Shown in pieces: positions 36,054 to 46,999 of a stretch of DNA of 64,000 bases. Under the pieces are notes generated by a model. That model saw only the letters and a program-made list of their open reading frames with translations, was not told the origin of the DNA and searched no databases. Origin of the DNA: Hyaloscypha bicolor E (lineage: Eukaryota; Ascomycota; Leotiomycetes; Helotiales; Hyaloscyphaceae); the NCBI RefSeq assembly GCF_002865645.1, contig NW_020194619.1, positions 1,524,442 through 1,588,441 on the forward strand, read 5' to 3'. A program made the position numbers and the translations under genes. The first letter of the stretch is position 1; each line of letters starts with the position of its first letter.

Positions 36054-37382
36054 CTACATAAGTTGAGGCAAAAACTCTTCGAGGTTTAGTCCAGCCATAG
36101 CACACTCCAGCGCATTCATCGAAACTTCAATAGAGCTTTTCACCCCATGAGCATCAGAGCAACTCTGGTATCTCCCAAGACCATGATTGCACACATCATG
36201 TAAAGCATCAAAGACCTTCATTTCTCGGATCTGGGCTGCGAGGTCTTTGAATACTATGCCGTGGTATGGAGCGTAGAGCTTTGGGTAGATGCCAATAGCG
36301 GCAGAACCTTTGATCAGTGAGCCTAGCAGGAGGGAGTCGCAGGCGAGCTTGTTATTTTGGTCCCAGACAACGGGACAGAGGATGTCGGGGCCGGAATAGC
36401 GCGCGATGATGTCGTGGACGATGAGCATTGCACCCTCGATTGCGGCCGCGCGATGGGCTAGCATGACGGCTGGATTATAATTAGCATTTGACCAAGGCGA
36501 AAGGTTTTGATATTACATACCGAGAACTGGAGGTGGAATTGGTAGGCTCTCGTCGAAATCATCCTCCAATGTCTCATCGCAGCCTAATTCAATGACCCTT
36601 GACGCCTCTCTGAACTCCAGCGGCTTATGGAAGACCCATGTAATCAACAGCCAGCTGATGGCTTCCGGGCAATATGATAGTGGGAGACCTTCCCTTGCCA
36701 AATTATCGATCCAGGTATCAGAGAAGAGCTCAACCACCTCATGCATCTGGTAGTAGTTAACCAAAACCGAAAGTTTAGTCAACATGTCCAGCGATACACT
36801 TCTGGGAACCTTCCTCGTGAGGCCGTGTATAATATTTAGCAAGATCTCAAAAGCATCCGGGTCGTCGTCGCCCAATGCAATGTCCGTACTCCCTTCAATG
36901 CGAAGTCTTTGTCCCTCCTCGAAGTTTGGGCCGAGCATGCTTCGGAACGTGGGAGATGCGAGGATGAGATGTTTGGAAGACACTCGCATGTGTACGTCGG
37001 TGAGGATATCGACAGAGCTCGCAGAGTCATCGGAGTGGACGGAGACATCGTCGCGTTGGGCATTCTCATCTGGTTCTTGGACTGCAGGTGCTGGTTCTTC
37101 GTTGGGTGGAGGAGGAGGTGGTGGTGTTGAAAGGGGTGGTGCCTCTGCATCAGGCACATCAACGCTTGCAGGAGGAGTTTCGTCGAAGACTTCCTCCACC
37201 TGAGGTCTATCTTCTTCGCCAACACTTGAACATTCTGATTCTAACTCCGGCTCGTCTGGATGACGGACGAGCTTTAGAAGCACGTCGCCCTGGATGTCGA
37301 AAACGTGGATTTCGTCAGCGGTTCTGGGCCACGTCTCGGGCCAGGTGGGGTCTGGTATGTCTGCGGCCTGTACGCTGGACAT
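36054..37382 (-). CDS. BTB/POZ-domain protein
   Basis: Two exons, 36521-37382 and 36054-36469 (51-nt intron), 425 residues. After an acidic Pro-rich stretch (with eight consecutive Pro near residue 86) comes a fungal BTB fold: VHMRVSSKHLILASPTFRSM, LGPNFEEGQ, DDPDAFEILLNIIHG, and the typical LTKLSVLVNYYQMHEVVELF helix. The second exon forms an all-helical tail found in many fungal BTB proteins. Such proteins are protein-interaction modules, some linked to Cullin-3; no specific role can be given. The start MSSVQAADIPDPTW is the first ATG of the open frame. Confidence 0.87.
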
Positions 37383-38121
37383 GGCGTCTCATGAGCTCTT
37401 GACTTCGAAGTATTGCTGGACTGTATACATTTGCAGGGACGCGTTGAGAGGAGGTGTTGACATTGAAGAGCGTATTTGAACCCCGAAGAAAGTTCCATGA
37501 GTTAGTTCCTGGAGCTCATGACTTACCTTGGACGTCTCGTTGGCTCGATGACTCGATGCCACAGTATCACGAAAGAGTGCCATGTGTGTTGATGTGAGTT
37601 GGCACACGAGGCTGATGGAGCCCGAATATGGTTAGGCTGCGCTAGACCGCATGCAGACGGGCCCCGCTTCCAGGAGACCCAAGGATGCATGTCAGACTTG
37701 CCTCGGATACAATCTCCTTTCGCAAGTCAACTCTTTGGATGGAATATGAGTTATTTAGCCTGTCGACGTTTGATTTGTTGTTGAATACGACTGTCAATCA
37801 GTGAATCTGCTCTTCGAGTGAGCCGAAACCCCAAAAAACTCACAGAGCGTCGAGTGTGACGGGATGAACAAGGTATAGTCCGGAAAGAGATCCCATCAAG
37901 AAGTGTGTTAACTTCCTGAAAGGCCATTGAACCTGGAAAAGCCCCTTATTACTCTGAACAGGTTGTCCGAACCACCATCCCCAGTCAGACCCGCGGATTC
38001 CGCGTGCCTGTTGATCCGAAACCCAACTTCCGGATCTTCGACTCGATTAGAGGTTTTTCTCATATGATCTTTTGAAAATTTATTCGGTACTGTCTCAATT
38101 GAAATCTATCTCTATCTCAAG
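37383..38121. promoter_or_regulatory. Divergent intergenic region, BTB / epoxide hydrolase
   Basis: About 740 bp between divergent genes; contains both promoters, no other gene. Confidence 0.4.
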
Positions 38122-39530
38122 ATGGAAGAGCCGAAACCTTTCAAAATCGCTGTTTCAGATGACCTCCTTTCATTCATCGACCAACGTGTCTCAACCGCCC
38201 GCATTCCTCCTGGCATCGATCTACCGGAGAAAGATGCCTGGTCATATGGTGTCCCACCAGCGACAATATCTCAATTGAAAGATTACTGGGTCAAGAAATA
38301 CGACTGGAGAGCTGTCGAAGCACGCATCAATGGCCAGCTTAAGATGTTCACACTTCCCATCACCGAAGCTGGCGAGACGATGGCGATCCACTTCGTTCAC
38401 CACAAGTCGGACCGTGAAGGAGCTCTCCCTTTGCTGTTTCAGCATGGATGGCCAGGCAACTTTCTTGAAGTCGAGAAGATTATCGATTCTCTGACCAATC
38501 CACAGGAACCTGGTCAGCAGGCTTTTCACGTGGTAGCTCCTTCACTACCAGGATTTGCTTTCTCTGAAGGACCGAAAGGAGGAGACTTCTGGTTAAAGAA
38601 TATGGCGGCTGTCGATCATAAACTTATGCTGGCGCTGGGGTATGATAAATATGTTGCTCAAGGCGGCGACTGGGGTTCCATGATTTGCAGAATCCTGGGG
38701 ATGGAGTATCCTGAACATGCTGTGGCTGTTCATGTCAACGCTTTGGCATCAGGTCCGCCAAGTTGGTGGAGATATCCATTCCATTTTATATACTTGATTA
38801 TATGGGCCATTTGGCAAGGAAAGGGAAAAGAGAGCAATTTTGGAAGGATGATGTGGTGGCGAGAGGAAGAGGTAAGTAATTGGTGAAATGCATTCCAAGT
38901 TGAACAGTTACCGACTTTCTGTTTTTTAGTTAGGATATTTGGAAATCCAGGGCACAAAGCCCCTGACAATCTCTTATGCCCTGGGGGATTCACCAATAGG
39001 GATGCTTGCCTGGCTTCGAGATAAGGTCAAACATCTTGCCGATGACGACAGCATATTCGACGAAGAAGAACTCATTACTTGGACGATGGTATTTTCCCTG
39101 TTGTTTACTGAGGATAGTCGCTGATGGCTTACAGATGTACCTCATCAACGGGACCGCAGGCCATGCCAGAATCTACAAGAATGCAAAGGGAAAGGGATTG
39201 GATATGTTCTACAAAGATCTTTTGAACAGAAAAGTTCCCAGCAATGTTGATTTCGGAGCATCTGTTTTCCCCTATGGTCAGCTATCTGCTCCTCCTCCTC
39301 AACCTATGTCAGAAATCTGACAAGACATAGATGTGTTGAACATACCTCACTGGTGGGCATCATGCACCGTCTCAAAAAATATAGTTTTCTGGAGGGACCG
39401 TGATAGCGGAGGTCATTTCGCAGCGACAGAAAAGCCTGATGCTTTGGTAGAGGACATCAGAGACTTCGCCAAAGTGATCAGCCCGAGTAGGATGGCGTCG
39501 TTGGTCAAGAGCGGGAAATTGAAGAAATGA
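38122..39530 (+). CDS. Epoxide hydrolase (alpha/beta hydrolase with EHN domain)
   Basis: Opens epoxides to vicinal diols, usually in detoxification or secondary metabolism. Four exons: 38122-38871, 38930-39088, 39135-39276 and 39331-39530, 416 residues. The N-terminal EHN domain (FKIAVSDDLLSFIDQRV, then DYWVKKYDWRAVEARIN) precedes the catalytic core. The oxyanion motif HGWPG is near residue 108, nucleophile Asp183 lies in GGDWGS and the catalytic His is in GGHFAATEKP near residue 379. All introns keep frame. No signal peptide, so probably cytosolic. Intact and likely functional. The neighbours are unrelated. Confidence 0.92.
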
Positions 39531-40069
39531 TACAATATCTGAGTAACATCACGAATACGATGAATCGTTTCTCAAGAACTAGAGCGTTGTGCAACCTCTA
39601 GATTTCAAGCCAATTCGTTGTAGCTTGTACCCCACTAGAGTTCAGGCTGTTCGGCGAGCCCAACCACCCAAATGCTAATACGAACTCAGAAGGCCAGCAA
39701 CGTGCCCAATTTATCCATGTCCACTAGAATATTTGCACGCAAATAAATGAGCCATATATTCCACAAGCGCAGGTCCGCTGATGAGCCATTTATCACTTCA
39801 TGTAAGATAGTAGGACAATACTCACTTGCCTTCGGGCTAGAACACATCACCCAACCCCTCAAAAGTGGGTCCCAGCTGCACGACAACCCGCGTGTCGTCA
39901 ACGTCCGCATCTCATCTTCTCCTCACCTCACTCACTCTCTCCGTTCACCATCGCTGCACCGCAGCTTCAATGGGCCGCTCTACCGCTTCCCCTCGTTTAC
40001 TTTCTCTTCATCTTCGTCTCTTTTCATCGCTGCGCTCTCGTTCTTCCACCTCTTCTTCGTTAGGGCAAA
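39531..40069. other. Intergenic region
   Basis: No gene supported; C/T-rich stretches (39900-40070) look like promoter and 5' UTR of the next gene. Confidence 0.35.
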
Positions 40070-41413
40070 ATGGTCGTCTTTCTCGATCTGGACGATGAAG
40101 CCGTCGAGCCCCCAGATCAGCATCGGGATTGGCTGCGCGTGCAAAGGGGGAGTGCGGGCGTTTTACGGAGCTTGAATATCAATAAAGAAGGGGAGGACGT
40201 GGAGAGGGAGAATCCGAATAGGGAGAAGGCGTGCACGAAGGCGTTGGGGTGTTATCCGTATGTGTTGAAATGGCCACACTTCACCGATTGATGATTGCAG
40301 GATATTGAAGCTGATGTTTCTCGTGGCAGGGTTATAACCTCGATAGCCTCCCACATCGATCTCAACACCCTCGATGCACTGTCCCTCACCTGCCGCCAGA
40401 TCCGTGCCAACCTGCTCCAATTCCGCAGTCAAATCATCACCTCGACACTTCATTGCGAAAACGAGGATGTCGAGCTCGAGCCCGAACATACCTTCAGATA
40501 CCGTGCCAGGGCCGCAGACTGGTATTTCGTAGAATCAGGGAGAGAAGCGCCTGGATCAGGAACTGGAAAGGTTGGAGATTGTGCCAGGGACATGGTGGGT
40601 GGATGCAGGAGATGTGGAAGGGTTATTTGCAGAGTGAGTTCTGCCTTCAGTCTACACTTAAGATGAGTTTGCTAACGTTGATAGAATTGCACGATTAAAC
40701 CCCCAGCACCAGTCCTCCTCACCCATCGCCACCGCCGCATCTGCAAAGCCTGCTCACGAGTCCCTCTCTCCTCTCTCGTCGCTCCCGCTCCCGTCACCCA
40801 CGCACACGAGATCTCCTCTTCTCCACCGACAACACTCTCTGCCGAGACCCTCAAGCGTGAAGTTTGCAGCTGCCCGACACACGGCGTCTGGCTCTGCCAA
40901 CCCTGTGGCCGCAGCCTTCGCAGCGCAGACACGGAATACGAGAGTATCTGGAAATGGCGAACCCGCTACCTACCCTCTCTTGGCGGTCTCGGCGTCGGCA
41001 TCGGAGAAGGGAACCGTGGCGTGCCTTGCGGTCGAGGAGGAGAGTGCGTAGCAGCTCGAGAAGTCGAGCAAGAAATCGACTGCGATGCAGAAGACGCGCG
41101 GGAGATTGACAGCAATAGCCGTACCGCGAGTCCGCCTTCAAGTCCTGGGAGTAGTTCGACGCAGGTTGGAACTCCCGGGAGTGAGAGAAGTGGACAGATG
41201 GGGCCGGGATATGCGAGGCATGAGATTGAGGGTATTGGCGGCGTGGTCAAAAAGAAGTTGGTGCGGATGGTGAAGGTGGGCGCTTGTGTACCCGAGTGGG
41301 GGGATGAGAAGGAGATGGGGAAGTTCTTGGTGAGGGAGCAGGAGGGGAGGGCGAGAAGTTGGTGTGGATGGTGTTGGAGGGTTGTTCCGGGCTTGAAGGA
41401 TGTAATTGAATGA
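40070..41413 (+). CDS. F-box-like protein with Cys-rich clusters
   Basis: Function unknown. Three exons, 40070-40257, 40330-40633, 40685-41413, 406 residues. After intron 1 a short F-box-like helix set reads VITSIASHIDLNTLDALSLT with CRQIRANLLQF. It is followed by a series of paired cysteines: CRRCGRVICRNC (spanning intron 2), CKACSRV, CSCPTHGVWLCQPCG and, at the C-terminus, SWCGWCWRVVPG. This pattern suggests one or two zinc-binding modules. A Ser/Thr/Pro linker with poor conservation features lies between. The pairing with the F-box-like part suggests an SCF substrate adaptor, but the F-box is weak. The intron junctions all keep frame. Confidence 0.7.
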
Positions 41414-41673
41414 GCGCGCCAGCGTGCGAGTCCACGAACTTGAGAGTCTGTCTGCGAGCATCGGAACTTGGAACATGGAAACATGGGAGCGGGGAGTGGG
41501 ATGGAGCATGGAATTGGTTGCATTGGATTTGAAGCAACAAAACTGGTTGCGGATGGATGGTTTGAGCACATAAAACGAACCCTAGTTTCTGATGATTTTG
41601 CAGGCCACTGCATGGTGAGTTCAAATACGTTTAAAGTCGTGTCGTTAATTAGCAACGAGGCATGCTTTACGAT

Positions 41674-41735
41674 CAATTCTATTCAATTCTATTCAATTCT
41701 ATTCAATTCTATTCAATTCTATTCAATTCTATTCT
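41674..41735. repeat. Tandem decamer repeat
   Basis: About six perfect copies of CAATTCTATT in a row. Because ten is not a multiple of three, open frames running through it are artefacts. Confidence 0.9.
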
Positions 41736-41829
41736 GATTTCAACTGCTCGGTTTTGCTTGCTCACCAACAGTCGTGGTCACCCGCTGCAACAACCGAGCA
41801 GAGCCGGAATAGGGGGCATTAGCGAGAGC

Positions 41830-43272
41830 TCCTTCCCACCCCGCAAGTTGGACTTTGCCGGTCCGTCCATCATCTGCGCCGATCTCCAAGGTTCCGCTGT
41901 CGATTCCATTCAGAAGAGCATTCAAGCTGCCGTAGCAATAGCTAACTGTGAGACGGCCTTTGGGTACATAGCTTGGACACCTTTGTACATCTTATCTGGG
42001 TCGGCTTATGAGCTCTACACACTCCCCTTCGTCCCATCACCGAACAATACTTCCTACTCGCTCAACGACAGATCTCTAGGTCTCCGTCCCCTCGGCGATG
42101 GGCTTTCTCCAATCCCAGCAACATTTTATGCAGCTACATATCCCAACATGACAGACGAGAATCGGTTCGGCACAGAGAGGAATAAGAAAGCCAGGAATAA
42201 CCGGGTTTTAATATAGGGATTGGGTTGCAAGCAACAAGCCAGCGGCGGCGGAGCCACCAACCCGTTGCAAAACATCACCGTGATCAAATGCGAACTACAC
42301 AATTCTTCTTACCGCACCTCATTCTCTTTCATAAACGGAGAGCAGACCATCGATGTCACAATGGACAAAACGCCTCTCAATTCAGTATCGCATATTTTTG
42401 TCCTCAATATGACTTCCCCCTATGGCCCGTTGGCGAACTACTCTAACGGCAAACCGATAGCACAAAAGACGGCCGAAGTGGGAACGCTATCTTACCAAGC
42501 TGTCATGACTTCATTTGGCTCGGTTGTGGTTGGCACACTTTGGAATTCTCAAGGCAGCAATGGTAGAATCGTTGCGAACGGTACATCTGTGATGTCGACA
42601 GTTTTGGACGAAGCGGGAGAGCTTGGATGGATGAATGACTACCCTCCAAAGAATGTGTATTTCATTGGTACATTACAGCAAGCTATCGCAAGCGAGGATC
42701 CAGGTCAAATGTGGAATGGATTGGATGTTGTGGATGACGTCCAAACTGCGATTCCGTTCAAAGTGGCATTAGAGAGCCTCTTCCAAAACATCACGATAGG
42801 ACTAATGAGTTCCAAGCTCCTGCAGTACGTTCAGTACTAAGCCCCCCTCAAAAGAGGATAAACTAATGAAAGCAAGACCAAATGTCTCTTCACCGTACGC
42901 ACCGCCACACACCAACGTCACCTTCCCAGATTTCCAAACAGTCTACGTCTACACCCCGTCTAGACTCTGGATCGCCTACGGCCTTGCTATCATTTTTGCT
43001 AACACAGGTGTTCTCATCGGTCTTTCGTCTATATTTTCTAGCGGTGTTGCTTACACGAATTATTTTTCGACATACTTCGGACAGCGACACATGCAAATAT
43101 GGAAACCTCAATTCTCCCAGAGGATGCTGACGGCAGGGATTCTTTACCGAAGTATTTGGAGAAGGCAAGTGTTTTGTTTTCCGATGATTATGCTGGGCGG
43201 GAGAGAAAAGGAATGAGTTGGTTTGGAGATTCGAAGAGCCCGGGTGTAAGCTCGAGACTTCTGTCTCAGTAA
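41830..43272 (+). pseudogene. Remnant of a large fungal membrane glycoprotein gene
   Basis: The protein-like pieces match a fungal family of multi-pass membrane proteins with a long glycosylated outer domain (often named formylmethionine deformylase-like, without proof). The N-terminal membrane part is missing. One frame (41830-42213) carries LYTLPFVPSPNNTSYSLNDR. It breaks, and the next frame (42217-42824) has NITVIKCELHNSSYRTSFSF and many N-glycosylation sites. A normal intron (42825-42880) leads to YVYTPSRLWIAYGLAIIFAN, the conserved C-terminal membrane helix. Near 43080-43095 the frame breaks again, and the genuine C-terminus (NMETSILPEDADGRDSLPKY) continues one frame over to TAA at 43270-43272. 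Two frameshifts plus the missing N-terminus indicate a dead gene. Confidence 0.65.
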
Positions 43273-43576
43273 GAGAGTGGGCTCACTAATTATGAATTTA
43301 CGATATGTGATGGAAGTCGAACTATATGTAGTGATAGATTTTAATACACTCTTCTACTCGAAAGTTTCCCTTGGGAGGTGACTTTCGGTTCTAATGAACG
43401 GAGCAGGAAGCTACTTATCTATCTAGAGTAAACAAAACATATCGTTAACCAGGCCGCTATTTGCTCAGTTATGTGTTGCGCGAGACTCCCCTTATTCAAC
43501 AAGAGCTCGATCTAGATGCAATTCAACCACGTCTCCGCAACTACGACCCATTTTCCTTAATTTAATTCCTCCCGTT

Positions 43577-43880
43577 TCAGATCTTCGACTTCAGACCTGC
43601 CATCCAATTCCCAATCACCGTGTCTTTTTCCTCCTTACCCAACTCTCCCCATATCCTCTGCCTCTCCAACTCCTGCCACCTCCCCACCCACCGCCCCCTC
43701 AATCCACGCCCCAACAACCCCAGCACACTCCTGAGGACTTTCAAGCGGCACCAAATGTCCCACACCCATCATCCCCACCAGCTCCATCCTCCTCTCATGA
43801 CACAGTTCAGTGTACAATTCCAGACGTGAATAGAATCGTCCATGGCAAGTTATGATGGCTCTAGTCCAATTTTGCTAAGT
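43577..43880 (-). pseudogene. C-terminal remnant of an alpha/beta hydrolase
   Basis: Minus-strand residues RAIITCHGRFYSRLELYTEL lead into MMGVGHLVPLESPQECAGVV, which looks like the catalytic-His loop of alpha/beta hydrolases. The frame then shifts within a G-run near 43700. The natural end appears to continue one frame over as RIWGELGKEEKDTVIGNWMA and stops at 43577. No start, nucleophile elbow or upstream exons are visible. Similarity is only to a general fold pattern. Confidence 0.4.
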
Positions 43881-44925
43881 TCTGCCGCTCCTGAGATGTT
43901 ATTATCATGACTTCCAGGGCTGTCGGCTCTAAGATCGTCCTAGATTGGCAATAAGCAGCTCATGTAGATGGTTGCATAAGCGAAGCCCCTATTCTTTGTG
44001 GGGGAGCCGAGGCTGGGCGTTGGCATAGTAAGCTCTCGGCGGTGAGTTACGCTTGCATTGAGGCTGTTCAACAACGCGTCGTGATCTCCTCCATGACTCT
44101 TCACGCGCAGCCAACGACAATTTCACGGAAGCTGCACGTCGGCCGAATGCGGAACGCCTTCGAGTGGCTGACACTCGAGGACAAGCCGAGGCTCGCTTTC
44201 TCGACCCGGACCTTGCAGACGATCATGCGCCGGACCCTGGCCCCGCCATTCTCTTCACATGCCAGAACAAGCTTATCTTCAGATGCAAAGCAACAAACTA
44301 ATGTTTTCACATGCTCGATGTAGAAATGGCTCACGTGCGCACCTTTTATCTTCATCTCGCGTCCTCTCCAGAGGCTAGCCAGAGCAGGATTGGGGAGGGC
44401 AGAGCGAGCGAGCATGGAGCGACTCAATGGTGGCATGACGAAATGTGCTGGAGAATGTGGGGAAGGAATCTGCCATGTTTTCTCGCCTCCCCCGCCAATC
44501 ACGGCACTGGACAGCTGACCCTTCTCTCCTTGTTACCGCTGAGCCGAAGCCGCAAGGCGGGCGCGACGACGAACTTGGTCTTGGTCTGGAACGCTGATGC
44601 ACCTACCGCGTGTCCCGAGGATGAGGAGAGCCGATGGAGCTGCTGAGTGTTGAATGCCGGCTTCTGGTAGGTCGAGGGCCACGAGAGCTACCGCTAGCCC
44701 GATGTCCTCCGGATGGAGGATTTGCTTATGACTGTGTGCATTTCCTCTTTTCTCTGGCTGCTTCTGAATTGACTTAATTCGTCTGTTTTATTACAGAGTT
44801 TAGATTTTATACTCACATTACGACGTTCTAGTTTGTATAGCAGGACGAGCATTAACCTGCAAGGCCAGTTACATCCAGTTACATCACAGTCAGATTTTTG
44901 TACTTCACTCTCCACTCTACCCATC
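43881..44925. other. Intergenic region upstream of isocitrate lyase
   Basis: No supported gene. Open frames on both strands (44101-44502, 44311-44646) overlap one another and have no domain. The last part is the promoter of isocitrate lyase. Confidence 0.35.
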
Positions 44926-46745
44926 ATGGCGAACAAGATGGCCAATCCCGCTGTGGACCCGAACAGGGAGGAGCAGCAATATCTGGACGAAGTTGCAGCT
45001 GTCAAGAAGTGGTGGACGGATTCCAGATGGAGATACACCAAGAGAGCCTTCACTGCCGAGCAGATTGTGGCCAAGAGAGGGAACCTGAAGATCGAGTATC
45101 CCAGCAACGTCCAATCGAAGAAGCTCTGGAATATCCTGGAAGGCAGATTCAAGGTATGTCCTCCCAATTGTGGCTTCCGGGGTTGAAGCTAAGCACATTC
45201 TATAGAACAAGGAAGCCAGTTACACCTACGGCTGCTTGGAGCCCACAATGCTCACCCAAATGGCGAAATACCTCGACACCGTCTACGTTTCCGGCTGGCA
45301 ATCATCGTCTACCGCCTCTGCCTCCGATGAGCCCGGTCCAGATCTGGCAGATTACCCCTACGTTCGTTCCCTCCATCCCCATCCCTCAATTCCGAAAACT
45401 AACACCCCCAGACCACCGTCCCCAATAAAGTCTCCCATCTCTTCATGGCCCAGCTCTTCCACGACCGAAAGCAGCGCGAAGAACGCGTTACCACAAAATC
45501 GAAAGCCGACCGCTCCAAGCTCGCAAACGTCGACTATCTCCGCCCCATCATCGCAGACGCAGACACCGGACATGGCGGATTGACGGCAGTGATGAAGCTT
45601 ACGAAGTTGTTCATCGAGAAGGGAGCAGCGGGAATACATATCGAGGACCAGGCGCCTGGGACGAAGAAGTGTGGACACATGGCTGGGAAAGTGCTGGTTC
45701 CGATCAGTGAACATATCAATCGTCTTGTTGCCATTAGAGCGCAGGCTGATATCATGGGTACACACATCCCTTTCCCCTCCCAACCCCAAAATCCAATCCA
45801 AATCACAACCGAAGCAGTTACTAACAAGAAACAGGATCTGACCTACTCGCCATCGCACGAACAGACGCCGAAGCCGCAACCCTTATAACCACGACCATCG
45901 ATCCCAGAGATCACGCCTACATCCTCGGCAGCACGAACCCCAACCTCCAACCCCTCAACGACCTCATGATTGCGGCGGAACGAGCTGGAAAGAACGGCGC
46001 TGAACTGCAAGCAATCGAAGATTCCTGGACCTCCCAAGCAGGACTGAAAGTCTTCGCCGACGCAGTAGTAGACACCATCAACTCCGGCGTGCACGTCAAC
46101 AAGAAGTCACTCATCACCCAATTCCTGTCCGACATCAAGGGAAAGTCAAACACGGAAGCGCGAGCGATCGCCAAGGGGATAACCGGCGTCGATATCCCCT
46201 GGAACTGGGATAGCCCACGAACGAGAGAGGGGTATTACAGGCTTCACGGAGGCTGTGAGTGTGCGATTAATAGAGCGATTGCCTACGCACCGTACGCAGA
46301 TGCCATCTGGATGGAGTCCAAGCTCCCCGATTACGCGCAAGCGGTGCAATTCGCAGACGGCGTGCACGCCGTTTATCCCGAGCAGAAACTCGCATACAAC
46401 CTCTCCCCCAGTTTTAATTGGAAATCCGCCATGTCGCGCGACGAGCAAACAACTTACATTGAGCGCCTGTCTAAACTCGGGTACTGCTGGCAATTCATCA
46501 CTTTGGCCGGCTTGCACACCACGGCACTCATTTCAGATCAGTTTGCAAAGGCGTATTCGAAGAACGGGATGAGGGCGTATGGCGAGTTGGTCCAGGAGCC
46601 GGAGATGGAAGGCGGTGTCGATGTGGTTAAACATCAGAAGTGGAGTGGGGCGAACTATGTCGATGAGTTGCTGAAGATGGTACAGGGGGGTGTTAGCTCG
46701 ACGAGTGCGATGGGGAAGGGCGTTACGGAGGATCAGTTCCATTGA
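44926..46745 (+). CDS. Isocitrate lyase (glyoxylate cycle)
   Basis: Cleaves isocitrate to glyoxylate and succinate, needed for growth on acetate, fatty acids and C2 units. Four exons: 44926-45153, 45206-45361, 45412-45757, 45835-46745, giving 546 residues. The N-terminus reads [20 protein letters not shown] and lacks a mitochondrial presequence, arguing for the glyoxylate-cycle enzyme over 2-methylisocitrate lyase. The catalytic KKCGH motif is at Cys215, and the metal-binding ADADTGHGG is present. The protein ends GVTEDQFH. Orthologues are acuD/acu-3/ICL1. It is adjacent to the oxidative cluster that follows; degradation of aromatics often feeds acetyl-CoA, but ICL is widely conserved, so the link may be accidental. 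Confidence 0.94.
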
Positions 46746-46999
46746 ATGGTGTGAAGAGAAGCGTGTATACAGTACGGATAGGATGGGTCAAAATTGATTC
46801 TCGTTGGTTACGATACGAAACTTCGGGATATGCTGGAATATTGACTAACGCTCGCCAACTTCCCTTTCTTTCTGCTTTCTTTTTTTTAATTTCATCATTC
46901 CGTGCCAAGCGGGCCCCCCTCACCCAATTCTCGAGGATAGACTGACTCCCTTGCCCTACTCCAGTGCCTCATATCGCCGTTTCCAGAATTTAATTCGGC

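Noticed and set aside
41662..41760. Start of an open frame inside the tandem decamer repeat
   Set aside because: The repetitive FNSIQFYSIL-type residues come from the DNA repeat, not from selection on protein.
44101..44646. Overlapping open frames on both strands upstream of isocitrate lyase
   Set aside because: Mutually overlapping, no domain, no intron signals; likely promoter sequence.
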